From contig JAAOOA010000060.1 in NCBI GenBank assembly GCA_012861695.1, positions 10,716,210 to 10,780,209 on the forward strand: 64,000 bases of DNA, given 5' to 3'. The notes below the pieces were generated by a model. That model was not told the origin of the DNA, ran no database searches, and saw only the letters and a program-made list of their open reading frames with translations. The position numbers and the translations under genes are program-made. This DNA comes from Trematomus loennbergii (taxonomy: Eukaryota > Chordata > Actinopteri > Perciformes > Nototheniidae). Shown here piece by piece: positions 9,879 to 22,924 of this stretch (the first letter of the stretch is position 1; each line of letters begins with the position of its first letter).

Positions 9879-11019
9879 TAATTGTTACTTGGCTGTGGGT
9901 GCCCTGTCATGATAGGTGTTTATATAAATGGTGTTGTTTTGTGTGGGTCGCTGTCATTGATGCGCTTTGCACCTCGGGCCGCTGTTTTGATATTCCGCTG
10001 ATGTATACGCTGTGACCATAGACTTAAAGGCTGTGACGTAATAACTCTTCTTTTTTTTCGAGGGGTGGGGGGGTCAGAGGGCCTAGGTATAAAAGTCACG
10101 GCTCGCCACTGGTATAGAGTGTGCATGGATCCCAGTGGGGAAGGCTCTCCCTGCCTATCTACAGATGTAGCACTCCAGATAGGACTCCACCCAGCGGATT
10201 CCAACCAAAAACCCAGCGGATCCCGTGGCTGGGAGATTAAAGCCCTCCCACTATTTCCTAAGAGGGCGTTGCCAAATTTCCCCATTTGTTCAATTTCAGG
10301 ATTTAACCATGAGATGGCGCTTTATTCACAAATACACAAAGACAACTGGGTGTTGTAGACCTTAGTCTGTTTGCAATGTTTGCAGCTCTGCAGTTGTGTT
10401 TGCTGAATACTGTAGCATTTAATCACTTATTTGTTATGGTTTTCACAGGCTACTATAACGAAAAAAAATCAATATTTTAGATCAAATAAAGTATATCTAA
10501 TCTTATTATCTTAATTGTAATTCAATAATATATAGCCTTTATATATTAAATAATCATAATAATAATGTAAATGTTTACACTTCTTTATTTTTTATGCTCA
10601 TACTTTTACCTTTACAATAGTTTGCTTTAATATGCAGTATATTTTTGTAATATTGTTGTGGTGTACACAGTACAGTAGATCGAAGTAAATCAACTCATAC
10701 ATTATCACGTATTATACAGTAATGTGTTGTATTATTAAGTAATATCATACATTAACCCCATTATAGCAGATGCCACATTGAATGGATGAACACATTTATG
10801 CATCAATAATTACAACGGAGTATTTCTAAATATAATTTGTACAAATACTTATATGTATTTAATTCTAATAACATAATGATTCATTTTACTTTCAGATGAT
10901 AATACTTTTCACTTGGGCAATTGACTATTTTGAATGCAGGACATTTACTTCTAACACGTATTTTTACCTAGGTAAATAATCGGAATACTTCTTCCACCTC
11001 TGATTTTAACCTGTCACTG
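9879..11019. other. Spacer with a TATA-like motif, then A+T-rich DNA
   Basis: A TATAAAAG sequence at 10088-10095 follows a G-rich run and precedes about 200 bases of G+C-richer DNA with no recognisable protein. It may be the edge of an old LTR-type element, but nothing else supports that. From about 10440 the sequence is strongly A+T-rich. Confidence 0.4.
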
Positions 11020-12537
11020 TTTTTAAAACTTTAATTAAATGTTTGATATTTCCAGAGACCCTTTCAGACCAGGGCAATGCTGCCCTGCATGTAATTCCGA
11101 TGGGCAATCATTTGAAACTAAGAGAGTCCGCAACATAGGCTACTATCTCTTGTTAACAGAGGGGGGATGGTAGAGCTTTGTCACACCGATGATGGCCGAC
11201 AGACCCTTTCAGGGTTAATGAATAGTGGATAGGAGAATTCAAAAGGATTTAGGAGAAGAGACTGCAGTGCTTTGAGAATCCGACTGCACTTACACTATCG
11301 ACGTATTTATGATGCGCCAGCGGACGTCATGAATGTGCGTCTGCTGCTGTGGGGAAACTACAGTTTTCTATAAGCGGACTACATTGATGTATAATAAGAA
11401 CAACAACTACTGTAAACCCAGCGCCGTATTCTATCTAGATACTTTGCACCGCGCTCCCACTTGTTGTACCTGGCAGAGCAAGAAACACTCCAGCCTTTTA
11501 TTTAAACTTGTTTAAAACATATCTAAATGAATATGTGTGGCCATAAATGCAATTATGCTGTCAGTTTTCAGATAAAGCCACAGCATCACAATTCTTCTGT
11601 ATTCTACAATATAGTTATTTTCACCTCCCGTATTGCTTTCAACCCACCAGCTTTTATGGAGAAAATAAGTTATATAATAATTAACCAGAGGCATGTTTCT
11701 CACTATTTTATGCATAGAAACAACAGGCTACTGTGTGTGTGAGGAATCAGCTGTTTATTTCATATGAGTTTCATTGTGGCAGCGTCCATCACGGCTCTCC
11801 CTGGTGGATCCATGATCCATTGCAGCTGGTTGCAATACACAAAGACAGCTAACTGGGTAACAGTATGTTCCCTGACAGTAGTTGACTTCTCAGCTTGTCA
11901 CTCAGAGGGGGGTGGGGGCTGGTGAACGGTATGGTCAATGTTTGTTTGTTTAAAAATGTTTGCAGTCGCGAAAGCGGCAGACAGCTGACATGTATTGTAT
12001 TGTATTTATTATAGACTTGTTAGTCCTTAACATCTATCACTGTGTATCTCACCATTCAAACATGTTTTAAAAGTTTAACAAACCCCACACAGCTCAGTAA
12101 ACACTGTGAAATGTTGACTTTATTTGATCATTTCAGTAAAAACTGACGTTCATATTTCTCTTTTGATTATTATAGTGATGAACGTTAAAAACAAAGCACG
12201 TTGGCTGATTTTGGACCCCCTCACTATTTTTTAAAACTTTAATTAAATGTTTGATAAGAGCATGCAGATCACAGTACAGTATATGCTCGTTCAGTAAAAC
12301 ACGTACACAGATAAAGAGGAAGAGACAGATCACTGCATAAATATGCAAACCAAACCAAACCTACAGTTAACTTTATTGCTCGAGAAGAGAGATCAGGGGG
12401 GGGAGAGCTGTGGCTGATGGGCCATTAGGTGTGTAAACAAAGAGAGTCACGGCAGTTTATTTCACATGAGTTCCAGTGTGGCAGCTTTTTAATCACTGCT
12501 CCCCCTGGTGGATCCATGATCCATTGCAGCTGGTTAC
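11020..12537 (+). repeat. Diverged direct segmental duplication
   Basis: Two landmarks occur twice in the same order. TTTTAAAACTTTAATTAAAT followed by GTTTGATA is at 11021-11048 and again at about 12229-12255. A block with TTTATTTCAYATGAGTT, GTGGCAGC and CTGGTGGATCCATGATCCAT is at 11751-11832 and 12452-12537. The landmarks are about 730 bp apart in the first copy and about 225 bp in the second, so the second copy has lost ~500 bp or the first has gained it. G-runs also recur next to the second landmark (11909-11920 and 12396-12403). The nature of the unit is unknown. Confidence 0.6.
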
Positions 12538-12579
12538 ATTATCATTTTATTTATTTATCAAGGGGGCGTATCAAGTCAT

Positions 12580-13500
12580 GCGGGGGGTTTTCCTTTCAGC
12601 GAGGGCCCACCCGTGCCAATCACGGGCCCACATCGGTAGGGGCATCCGAAATGAGGTGCTACATCTGTATAGGCATGTGAAATGCACTCGCAGAGCCATC
12701 CTGTCAGGCGTTTCTTGGACAGAGCTTTACCGGCCACACCATCCCCAAAGCACACAAACAGCTATTCAGTGCGCCTAATGGAAGTCGTGCGCCCTACATA
12801 ACATGCCAGCGCACGCGCCGGGCAGAGGAGGTGCAATTTAGCCTCCCTGTCCCCAATATGGGGTGGAAGACTAAAGCCGTCTAACTGTATAGCCCTCAAC
12901 CTGAACGAACTCCTTAGGTTCTTGGGAACAAAGGAGGGGTTCGGCCTGAGTGTCGCCCCGCTACGGTCACCCCGAATCAAAAGGCAACTCGGGTGCACCG
13001 ACAGAGCGGCAGCTCGCACACTCTCTTGGCCGAAGTCAAGGCAAGCAGCAAAGCTGTCAATGAGGCTCCAGAGGCTCAAATGGTTCTGTGACCAAAGCCT
13101 CGAGCACCAACGGCAGATCCCATTGCGGGGTGGAGACATGCACCATTGGGCGCTGTCTCCTGACCCCCTGCAAAAAACGCGCCATAAGCGGTTGACTAAA
13201 GGCTGACCTGCCGCCAAATCCCTCATGGCAGGACGATGTTTTGGCTGCTGCATACACTTTAATTGTGGAATGAGCAAGCCCCCTGTCCACCAGTATCTGT
13301 AAATAGGACAGAATAGAGCCCAACAGCGGCAGTGGTGGGGGGAGCGGTAGCCCTACACGCTCCGCCGCCATGGTCATCACCAGGGGGAAGTCCTGGCGGA
13401 CAGACCTGGGCGGTGGACTTCCATGGACGCCGGATCTGAGAGTTATTTTCCTCAGCATTATGATCGCGGAACTAACCCACGGGACCGCGCCGCCCGGCAC
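12580..13500 (-). pseudogene. DIRS-like tyrosine recombinase fragment
   Basis: DIRS-type retrotransposons use a tyrosine recombinase to integrate. On the minus strand, from about 13340 down, the translation contains SYLQILVDRGLAHSTIKVYA, then PLMARFLQGVRRQRP, PQWDLPLVLEAL and PFEPLEP. After frame changes it continues SAKRV, ALSVHPSC, GATLRPNPSFVPKNL, LLCPARALACYVGRT and, past a stop, LFVCFGDGVAGKALSKKRLT. This order is that of the recombinase of fish DIRS elements. The first catalytic Arg (AKR, near 13022-13030) is present, but frameshifts lie around 13060-12990 and a stop near 12773. The HxxR and catalytic Tyr region is missing because similarity ends near 12580. No reverse transcriptase or terminal repeats were seen nearby. 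It is a dead fragment. Confidence 0.8.
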
Positions 13501-14258
13501 GTTCATGTGACGTGTTCAGTACTACATGAGTTTTACCTTTACCAATGGATGCACAATAAGAACGGATTATATGATTATATGAATACTTTCTTGACGTTTC
13601 GCTCTCTCAAAAGTTGGGCCATTTTGTCTTCATGCCCCAATGAGCAACTCTCATAGGAATGAACGAGGCCCCGCCTCCCACGCTGTATCCAGTTTTTATT
13701 ATACATCCATGGCCTGCGTGCGCATTCAGATAGGCTCGCCCTGATTGGCCGGCTACGTTTATACAACTTCAGTGTGTGAACGCTCGCGTATCATTGATGA
13801 GAGTAGTACCCATAGAGTCCAGTAGGGGGCGGAGCCTGTGTGAACAGAAAATGCCAGGAATTTCCACGTACACACCCCCACAACAAGCTGACACACACAA
13901 AGGCAGCATGTATTGGGGAAACAAGGCCAACATTATATTACCCGTTTCATTGTGTGTGTGCATTTCTGTGGTTGTGTGCACGTACAGTAAGAGGGAGAGA
14001 AAATGTAATATAATAGATTTGTTTCCATGAAGAAAGCGATTGAGAGATAAAGAGCGGGAGCCTCTGGTTACTGTTTCATCAGAGCAGAGTAACTGGAGTC
14101 TGCTTGTCTATCTGGGTCGCTTTATGGCCAGGCCCTGCACACAAACTCCATACACACACACACATGTTCCCACAACTCACATGCATGCCGTACACACATA
14201 CATGTATAATCAGTTAGGTGGAAACAAAAACCCTCAATAAAGTCTCCTTTATACCCAC
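13501..14258. other. Spacer, partly repeat-like
   Basis: About 13625-13850 is G+C-richer (…AGGCCCCGCCTCCCACGCTG…, …TAGGGGGCGGAGCCTGTG…) and resembles fish DNA-element sequence, but no ends were found. A short CA-rich stretch lies near 14150-14165. No gene recognised. Confidence 0.45.
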
Positions 14259-14713
14259 TTAATATAAAAATGCTGCTCATTTTCAGGTACATAGTTGAAT
14301 TTTCTGCCTCTACTGTGACATTAACATGCTTTAATGTTCAAAAAGGTCTTTATTTTTCTCATACTGCCTGTGCTGCAGCACCTCTTTTCACCCTCTGTCT
14401 GAAACCAGAGCCCAGTCTGCTCTGATTGGTTAGCTGTCCGGCTCTGTTGTGATTGGGCAAATGCATAGAGATGTCCTGTCCCTTAGCCTATCACATACAT
14501 TGTGTTGGAGAACTAGCCAAAACAAGCATGAGTGTTACATAGTGATGACACTATTTTAAGGAAATAAACAAAAGAGTCCAATGGAGGCATTTCAGGCAGG
14601 GGGGGGAGTTTGTGGTAGAGAAACTCCTTCTGGAGGGAACCTTGGGTTTCAAAAACCTATCTAACACACGAGAAGAAAGGGAAAACCCCATGACACATAA
14701 TAGGGCCTCCTTT
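14259..14713 (+). mobile_element. T2-like MITE, family B, copy 1
   Basis: Starts at a TTAA and shares with other copies TTTTCAGGT, GCCTCTACTGTGACAT, ACATGCTTTAATGTTCAAAA, CTGCCTGTGCTGCAGC and a right part with GAGAAACTCC, AAAAACCTAT and CATAATAGGG. Related copies lie at 20030-20251 (inverted), 26437-26764 (direct), 29345-29443 (inverted, right end only) and 52952-53012 (left end only). The outermost bases are decayed. TTAA flanks and an RGGGG-type end suggest the T2/Kolobok group of MITEs. Confidence 0.7.
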
Positions 14714-14781
14714 ATCCCTACTTGAACAGCGATAAAATCATTGTGGCTGCTTAAAGAATTCACACACACTCTTTAATCTCT

Positions 14782-14855
14782 GTCAGTGTATTCAAAAGGC
14801 AATCTCAATTCACACTGCAATGTACATCCTGAGGGCCAGAGATTAGTAATGCAGG
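14782..14855 (+). repeat. 65-bp dispersed repeat, copy 1
   Basis: GTCAGTGTATTCAAAAGGCA and CACTGCAATGTACATCCTGA followed by GGGCCAGAGATTAG recur almost unchanged at 36692-36756, in the same orientation, 22 kb away. TAATGCAGG follows in both after a small indel. No terminal repeats are seen. Unclassified. Confidence 0.75.
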
Positions 14856-15599
14856 ACACAGACACAATACAAAGTTGCATTCAGTAAGTACTATGCTCAG
14901 CAATTTAGTAAGTAGTAACATGTGGTATGTGGCATGAAGTCTGTTACATACATTTCTGAATAATGCGTGAAATTGTCCTAAGCCACACTGCTTTTCACTA
15001 CCAAGGACAGCTCCACTGCAACACCCACGTTGCTACATCCAGCTTTCATGAGTTTCACCCCTCACAGTGTCCTTGATGGTGTGTGATTAGTGTGGAGGTT
15101 GGTGTGTGTATGTTAGTGTGTGCATGCTTAGCACCTTTTGCAATGTGAAATGCTAAGGGAAATGAAGTAACTGCTGGAGTGAACCCATTGAGTGGAAATA
15201 CGTTGTCGATATTTGACAAATGCATGCGCTACAATGGTTATCAAACATTCACGCAGCAGGGGTAGCTTTTTTTAAATGCCTATTTTCTTAAATGATCTTA
15301 ACATTATTTTTTTATTTTTTTTAATGGAAAACTCCTTACAGAACTGGTTTGTATCTCCTCTGCACAGGTGGTAAATGTTATTTTATTGTAAGATGAGATA
15401 TGCACATTACAATTATGGAAAATTCATAGCAGTGGGACATGATAATGATAATGATGTTGCCTCCAATAAAGTGGTGCACAAATTAGTGTTTATGGTTATG
15501 AGCCTAAAAAAGGTCTGTGGTTAAAACAAGCACGTTTTGCTCTAAAAGATCAAATATATCAGTAAATATTATACCTCTAGAATGCCTGAAGCTTCTATG
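14856..15599. other. Spacer, nothing recognised
   Basis: Contains a T-rich run near 15307-15322 and short TG-rich pieces at 15080-15130. No gene or known repeat seen. Confidence 0.5.
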
Positions 15600-15966
15600 T
15601 GTCATAAAAACAGCGGTTGCTATCATGGGACTAAATGAGAACATTAAACTTCATCATTAGCCGCCTTTAGATTAATGGTGGTGATACGCAGCCATGCTAT
15701 CGTGATGTAGTTCCTTTGTAGCGTTAGCTTTTTACTTCTGCCGATTACTTTTATGCCTCAATAATCATAAAGCGATGTTAATATAGTATGTGGAGATTAT
15801 CCTTCGGAATAAAAACATGTAAGTATCATAAACGTGTCTTTGCGACAAATCTTATTTCCTGCTACTTTCTGAAATACAGTGGAGAAATCCAATTGCTATT
15901 TGTCGAGGAATCCATGCGATGCTAACTTCCAGGTTGGCCCACCAAAATATGTCATCGCTCCACAAA
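15600..15966 (-). mobile_element. Upstream region of TTF/ZMYM-type hAT element, copy 2 (inverted)
   Basis: The minus strand holds the same block order as 9389-9520: AACCTGGAAGTTAGCATCGC, TTCCTCGACAAATAGCAATT and GGATTTCTCCACTGTATTTC. Downstream on the minus strand the sequence reaches GCATGGCTGCGTATCACC (near 15680-15697), a plausible start of the old transposase frame that is not continued. The inner part carries mixed A+T-rich DNA. Confidence 0.5.
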
Positions 15967-17861
15967 TCTAAAGGCTCTATTCTTAATTTCTTTTTGTATT
16001 CTTAACAAAAGGAAAATGTCTGAAAAATATTGCAAATATTCCTGTTTTTCGGCTGAGAGGATGTGTCATTCTCTGTGTTTAATGGACAGCAGAGGGCACG
16101 CTGAGCACTGGCAGTGGAATCAAAGATGAAGTAAATAAAGTCATTGCAGACTGTGAGTTGTTAGCAGTGGTATTTAAATGAAGAACCATACCATACATCT
16201 ACTTGGACATGTGCTTTTTAAAGTGCTGTAGCTGAGCAGCTAATTGGCCTGGTTGTTCAATAAGCTGCGGGACAAGACTTGTTCATGTTTACTGTTAGAC
16301 AAGAAGAAACTAGATTAGCAGGAAAGCTAATGGACCGTTGTTGTTCAAGGTATCTGGCTGTTGTGTTGTGTAGCAAGCAACTGTTATTGTTTGCCTGTAT
16401 GTCTCTAATAGAATGCTGCTTTATGCAACTCTTGTTTAAAATTCACCAATCTCATTGGTTCTCTGTCCAGACCAAACCAGTTTTTCCAGCTGTTTGGTAT
16501 TTACAAAGATTTCAGCTATATAATTGCTCTCAGAGGTTACACTAGGTCTACCGGACATCAAAAGGAATTGATTTGTCCTCCAACCTAAAACTTCTAAAGT
16601 ATTAAATACATCATCAATCCAACATAAATCTAACTTATGATTATTTATTTTAGCGAGATCAGCTAGTAAACTCCTGCATCAAACTGATTAGCCTAGAGTA
16701 CAGACACACTGTAGCCTTTCAGGTCAACTTGCCCAGCAAAATTAAGGCTCAAAACCCTCTAATATGTCTTTCTTGTATTCAAAATCAATCCTGATCCTAA
16801 TCTCTGATTGTGAGTACATGTCAGGTCATGGAATATGATTTTTAAACTGCACTTAATTTCAGGCCAGTAAATGATAAACCATTATTTTATTTATTTACAA
16901 AATAATCAAATAATGAAAATAATTTCAGTCATAGGCATGTGTCTCTGGAAAAGACGTTTGGCCTATCAATTAGCAGTGGTAAGAGAAACTGTCCTGTAGC
17001 TTCAACTAATTGCCAAGCCCTGATATAAAGGGTCATCTTTGATAGTATTATTATGTACATGTTGTCACCTTTGCTTGATTTCTTTCTATATGCACAGAAT
17101 ATTGGATATAGTACCTCAGGAATAACTAGTATTGTATTGGAATATGTGAGGAAGTCGTTTTTACCCCAGATCCCATGACTGGTATAGTTAAGTGAGCTGG
17201 TGAGTTAGGGCACAATTAACCATACCATAACAACTGGTTGCTATGCCAATTATTATGGTAACCATGGAAATAGTATTCCATGAAATGCTGGAGACAGCAG
17301 AGGTTTCTATTTGAGATGATAAGTGGCCTCTTGGGGTTGTTTGCAATAAGACATCCATCTTGACAAACATGCGGTTGTCAGCAGGCTGTGGTATCAAATG
17401 CTAACAACGATGACATTTGAGCTATGCACATGGAAAATACATTATATATTTTTCTTTTTACAGAAAACCAACTTGAAACACAAAACTTTTCCATATCTTA
17501 AAGTATAGTTGTTTGGGACAACAGAGCCTTATGTAATGAGGTTCATTCTTTTAAAGGCATCTATAATTGCCTTGAGACCATGTTTAAACATGATCAGTGA
17601 CCTGTGCAGTGGTACACATCAGACCACTTTTGCAAATTCAGTTTTCAATAATATTTTATACTCTATTTAGGTGGATAGTTTTATGTGTAATCTTTCCATT
17701 GTGACCTTAGAGTACACCAAAATGACAGATGGGATATGGCAAGGGCACAAGGATGGCCTCCTGGGTCGGCAAATAGTCAGTTGTAAAGCGATTTATAATG
17801 ACGTTCATGGTCACTGTCGCAGAGGCATTATGTTTTTGGGGCGCCCGTCCCATTCTCACCA
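15967..17861. other. Spacer, nothing recognised
   Basis: Unique-looking A+T-rich DNA. Open frames of 69-88 codons on both strands have no recognisable domain. Host introns or intergenic DNA would look like this. Confidence 0.5.
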
Positions 17862-17995
17862 ACGTGATATATCAGGAACGCCTTGAGGACATTTTTTCAG
17901 ATTTGTCACAAACATCCATTTGGACTCAAGAAAGAACTGATTACATTTTGGCGGTCAGAGATCACTGTTACCTCACAAACCATAACTCCAAAATA
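17862..17995 (+). repeat. Fragment of a common teleost dispersed repeat
   Basis: GAACGCCTTGAGGACATTTT, CACAAACATCCATTTGGACT, CAAGAAAGAACTGATTACAT and GATCACTGTTACCTCACAAA follow the order of a repeat I know in many percomorph genomes. Its consensus carries an AAGGTCACTGTGACCT palindrome, which is eroded here (GATCACTGTTACC). The class of the repeat is unknown to me. A 96-codon open frame across it is probably spurious. Confidence 0.55.
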
Positions 17996-19662
17996 AATGT
18001 AGTGTCTGATTACCTAATGCAACTGCAAGTGCCATTTACCAGACAAATACCTGCTGTCATTATGTTTTACTTAAGTCAATTGGTATGATATGTTTCATTA
18101 TTGTTAATGTAGCAATGATCAAATATGCTGAATTGTTGAATAAAATATATGAAATGCTGCCCTAGTCAAGAAAATGGGAGATATAGAATTACAAAAGCAG
18201 GTGCTCTAAGAGGACAGGGCAAATAGTCAAGGAAGAAAAAAATGAATGCATGCAGCTTCCTTAAAATGGAAACCCATAGTAATGGTTGGCAGTCTGAAAA
18301 GAATATAAGGCACAAAACATATTAAAATAAAACTGTATTAATTGATGGATAACAGTTGTTTTTTTACTTTTTTCACTGATTTCTCCTAATTCTAGCCTCA
18401 GATGACGAATTAAATTACATGCATATGTCTACACAGAGAACAATTTTCAAATGTTCTTTTTCTTCCTTTGACTTCCTACTCTGCTTTGTAATATAAGCTG
18501 TTTATCATTCAGAGAGGGAGTCTCGTTAAATAATTCCTGGTCGTCTTCTCCCACCTCACCGCCCTCTGACCTGCCTCAAGCATACTGTCTCCGCTGTGAG
18601 ACAAAGGCCATTGTGTCATCCTCCTGTGACATATGTATGTGTGAGAGTGTGAGAGTGTGAGTGTGAGTGTGCAAGACAGAGAGACAGAGACACTGAGGTA
18701 ATGTCTATATGTTGGTGCAGGGACATGACACCAGCATCATTAAGAAATGAACTCTCCCTCAAAATAAGAAACATAGAAGAAACACTTTTGACACACAAAC
18801 TAGCATGTTTTGAATCATCTAGAAAGGATCTGCTTTTATTTATTTATCTTACTTTTTGTATTCAATTATACTTGTCATTCTTACCTTCAGTTGGTGATTA
18901 TTGTATTTGCAAACCAAAAAATCAACCAATTTGATAATTTGAGATAAGCTCCTATAATGATTCAATCTTCAAAAAAAGGTCTAAAATCTAGTCCACCACA
19001 ATCACACATGAACACAATTAGGCTCATTGGATCCACAAGAGGCTCAGCTTTCAAGTCATATCAATTTATGCAATTCAACGACTGTTTAGGGACCCGAGCT
19101 TGAAGATATATTCAAAGACACCATTATAAGAATAAGTGCTTGACCTTTGCATGAGAGGTCAAGGCCTCCCTGGTATGTCCCTTGCCAAAAATGTATCTTA
19201 CTTTGGAACAGTATTTACTGATCTTAAAAAAAGCTAGTATGACATGGTTGCTGACAAAGAAGTCCTTATGTCTTTTGTCATATCACTGCAATTACTAGCT
19301 TTAAAGTTGAGCCATCTACAGCCTCTTAAAGAGAGGGAAGTGTGCCGGGGGTCTCAGAAGGCTAATGGTGAGAGTAGTCTTCTGGAAATGAAAAAGTGGC
19401 TGACTTGAGTTTCTATCGATCTGCACTGCAGTACTGCAAATGATATGAATTGTCTCCATATGTAGTCCTTGTATGTGCACATTCTTGGCCAATAAAGATG
19501 ATTGGGATGTATTACTGTCCAGAGCTCACTGTAAGTCAGTATTGATTTTCTTGACATTTTTAAGGAAACTGTCTTAAGGAGGTTAGAACCAGATAAGTAC
19601 CGACAGTCAAACTATAATTAAATGTTTTCAATTATTTGTGGATGAAAAGTCTCAAACAATAA
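17996..19662. other. Spacer with a (GT/GA) microsatellite
   Basis: A GTGAGAGTGTGAGAGTGTGA-type tract lies at 18638-18672. The rest is A+T-rich spacer with no recognised gene. Confidence 0.5.
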
Positions 19663-19800
19663 AGATAAGATAAGATATACTTTATTGATCCCAAATTTGG
19701 AATTTATTTTTGTGCAGCAGCATAAAAAAACAAGACATTGCACATATTTAGAAATTAAAAGAGTAAATAAACAATTCTAAAATACTATCAATATGCGTGC
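19663..19800 (-). mobile_element. LINE 3' tail fragment
   Basis: On the minus strand the piece ends GGGATCAATAAAGTATATC followed by TTATCTTATC. This is the polyadenylation-signal-like 3' end with a short tandem tail that marks L2/Rex-type LINE insertions in fish. No coding part remains. Confidence 0.55.
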
Positions 19801-20029
19801 CTTGTCTTTCTGTAGACATCCTCTCCCTCTAATTCAGCCTAGGAATTTAATAATGTTTGAAGTCCTTTCCTTTTTGTTTATTAACCCTCTGTCGTAGCTG
19901 AAGCAAAACTGTAACTGTAACGCTTGTTTCAATGAGAGAGAAAACCATATTCAAATTTCAACTTGACAGACTTAGCCCAGGTGGTCGTTGTGGTTTTGTC
20001 GACAGAGAGAGGGAGATAGGGGATAGTAC

Positions 20030-20251
20030 AACATAACTTATAGGCTAAGGGCGGGACATCTCTAAGCGGTTGACCAATCACAACAGAGTTGGCCAGCTAA
20101 ACAATCAGAGCAGACTGAGCTCTGGTTTCAGACAGAGGGTGAAAAGAGGTGCTGCAGCACAGGCAGTATGAGGACAATAAAGAGCTTTTTGAACATTAAA
20201 GCATGTAAATATGTCACAGCAGAGACACAAAACATAACAGGGCCCCTTTAA
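20030..20251 (-). mobile_element. T2-like MITE, family B, copy 2 (inverted, truncated)
   Basis: Read on the minus strand it begins TTAAAGGGGCCCTGTTATGT, with TTAA at 20248-20251. It runs through GACATATTTACATGCTTTAA, CTGCCTGTGCTGCAGCACCT and TCTGAAACCAGAGCTCAGTC. It parallels copy 1 (14259-14713) over about 200 bases, then breaks off inside the element. Its left end is better kept than in copy 1. Confidence 0.75.
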
Positions 20252-22924
20252 TCTCCCTTCCTGAACACAACCTTTTTTGATCGTTATATTTTATTTAGAC
20301 ACCAACATAAAATCAACTTAAATGTTCCATCATAATCCCCACAAAAAGGATCTTGTCATTATTTCCCTGTGTTATTCCTCTTTTCTCTCTGCCATTTTTC
20401 AGAAGCTGAAATTATTTTAAAACAACCTTCTTGACATGTTGTGACCAATCTCTAGGACAAACTGGTAACAACGATATTTTTGCAATTATGGCTCTCAAGT
20501 GTGTCATTGTTATTCCAAATATAATTGTGCATCATTATCCATTAAAACATGTCCAGGACTAAAAAACGTAATTACAAAGCATTTTGTGCCCATGTAGACA
20601 ATGTGGATTTGGTCAACAACATGGTGCAGCAAAACTGTCGAGATATCTTTTGTTCAAAATTTGATTTAGCAGCTTGACTTGCTGCTCTACTATTAGAAAG
20701 AAGCTTCAGAACCATTACATTTTACATTCTTGGTTTTTGGAAGAAGAAGATTTATGGACTGCATTAATTCCCAGTTCACTTAGAATAAAACAAAAGCAGC
20801 AGCAAAAAATATATATATTAAAAATTAAAAGAACGTGCACAAAAAAGTTAATGAGGAAAAATGTAGTATGAAAGAAAAATAAATAATCAAAGGTTAAATA
20901 TATAATGAATCAATTATAAAACATTTAACGTTTTAGGTCAGTAAAATGAATGTATGCCTACATATATTGTTTTTAGAACATTTACTGGCATACTAAATAA
21001 TATATTCGGTCATGTATTAATTTATCCTTGGCAGCTTCCATCCGATACATTTGCTTACACAAGGCCTTGGAATTGAATACTTTTCCACCACATCAACCTG
21101 TGTACACAAATGAGCAACACCAGTATACTTTACTGTAGGTCATGTGCAGTGTAATTGGCTGTGTAATACCCATATGTAACAGAGCTCATTGATTCTCGAG
21201 TCTCACGGAGAGACGCCTTCCATGTCAAGCAATGTGCTCGGGAGTCTGCCAGTACGACCATGGCTGCAGTATTGATCGAGTTAATTTAAGCACATACAGT
21301 CCATCCGTAGAGGTTACCCCTCCATAAATGTATCTGTAGAGGCAATGCATCTGATACAGTATCATGTCCAACCTGAAAGAGATGTAAAGAGTCCGTACAT
21401 AGTCTAAGTACTGGCGTTTTTTAAACGAGAAGAAGGAAATTGCCACTATAGGGGCTGTACCAATTTGTCATGACTCACTGACCACACACTGACACCCGCA
21501 TATTGAGTGCAAACGCTTTGATTCAACTCTTAATTAGTTCACTGTGCTGATAGCACTGCATTTCAATGGGGTGCCTTTGTGAACCAGATAAGCAATGGGC
21601 CAATAACTTAACAGAAAAGTATTTTCGGTGATTGAAGATTCTGCTGACACCGTGGAAGCAGACACAAAACCGCAGCCATGCAGAGTAATTACACTGAAGC
21701 ACCAAATCACTGGCTCTGGAGAGTGAACTGTGTAATGTTGTGAGCGGTCATACTTTTGGGCAACTGCCTCACTACCCGAGCTCTGCTCCCTTTATTACCA
21801 ACTTCTCAAACATGCATTTATTCCCAGCCCTCTTCATGCTGACAGTTTCTTCACTTCCAAGTCTGTGATGGATCTGTTCATTCAAGAAAAAACCCTCCCC
21901 TACATGGTGAGGGATGACCTGTCATCAGGGTGTCTCGCTGTGTGTTTGCTTGCGTGTGCTTACAGCCAGTGAACTCACAATTAATGAGCTTGGAGGGGAT
22001 TCAGAAGAACCTGTGTTCCTCGCTAACGCAGCAGAATGTTACCACGGTAAGCACAGCTCACAGGATCCTGCTGGTCAGAGAAGACAGATGAATGCAGAGG
22101 GGTGGTATAACAAGAAAGAGTAGACAAAAGTGTGTCTCCGGCGCTGTAAGCACTGTATGTCATATGTCAGTGCTGATACAACCAGTTGAATAATAAATAT
22201 GTTGATCAACAGAAAATATATCCGCAACAATTTTGTTTACTGTCGACTAAAAGTAATTCAAGAAATACTGCCCCGACAAAATGACCATTGGAATATCAGT
22301 ACTCACCCTTTGTCAACTTGAAATAGGTGAACAAAGAACCAACAAACAGAGAACACTTTTGGTACAAAATCTAAGTACAATAGGCTTGTTTAACATCAGC
22401 AAAATGATTTTACAACAACTCAAGAATTATAATTAAAGTCTTATTTTTCCAGCCATCTGCTTACAAGTCCCTGAACACATGCATTTTGACCAGTTACTAA
22501 TTAAATCAACAGTCAGTTAAATGTACAGTTGTCAAATCAACAATAAGTTTGGTAGGCACCGTACTCATCTGTTTGAGTTTGGAGAAGTTTAAAATGTTAT
22601 AAAAAGTGAGGTTTAGTGTAAAAGTACGTGTTTGACAGGTAGTAACAGCGTCGGCAGGCATTATTGCTCAGCCTTGGGTGTTCAGGACCTTCCTGACAAA
22701 AAAAACTCAACTAAAACACAATAAAATGAAGGCTAAAGAGACTGTATTTCAGTGCTTAGTTGTGCTGCAGATAGTGCTGATACAACCACTGAACTTAAAG
22801 GGCTGGGTCGAGGGGCGGAGACATTTTTGGATGCAACGGCAAGAACCAATGGTGAACTTGACAAATGTTGTGTAGTCAAAAGGTATGTTGCAGAACAGTA
22901 CATCTCTAAACTCAAAAACAGTAA
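20252..22924. other. Spacer, nothing recognised
   Basis: A+T-rich DNA with many short open frames, none with a recognisable domain. CA/TG-poor, without long tandem repeats. It could be intronic or intergenic. Confidence 0.5.

Noticed and set aside
9920..10358. Overlapping open frames on both strands near a TATAAAAG motif
   Set aside because: I considered an LTR or DIRS terminal region, but saw neither terminal repeats nor recognisable protein; kept only as a note on spacer.
22140..22790. Short shared string (GTGCTGATACAACCA) at two places
   Set aside because: Only about 15-17 bases match and the flanks differ; not enough for a repeat call.
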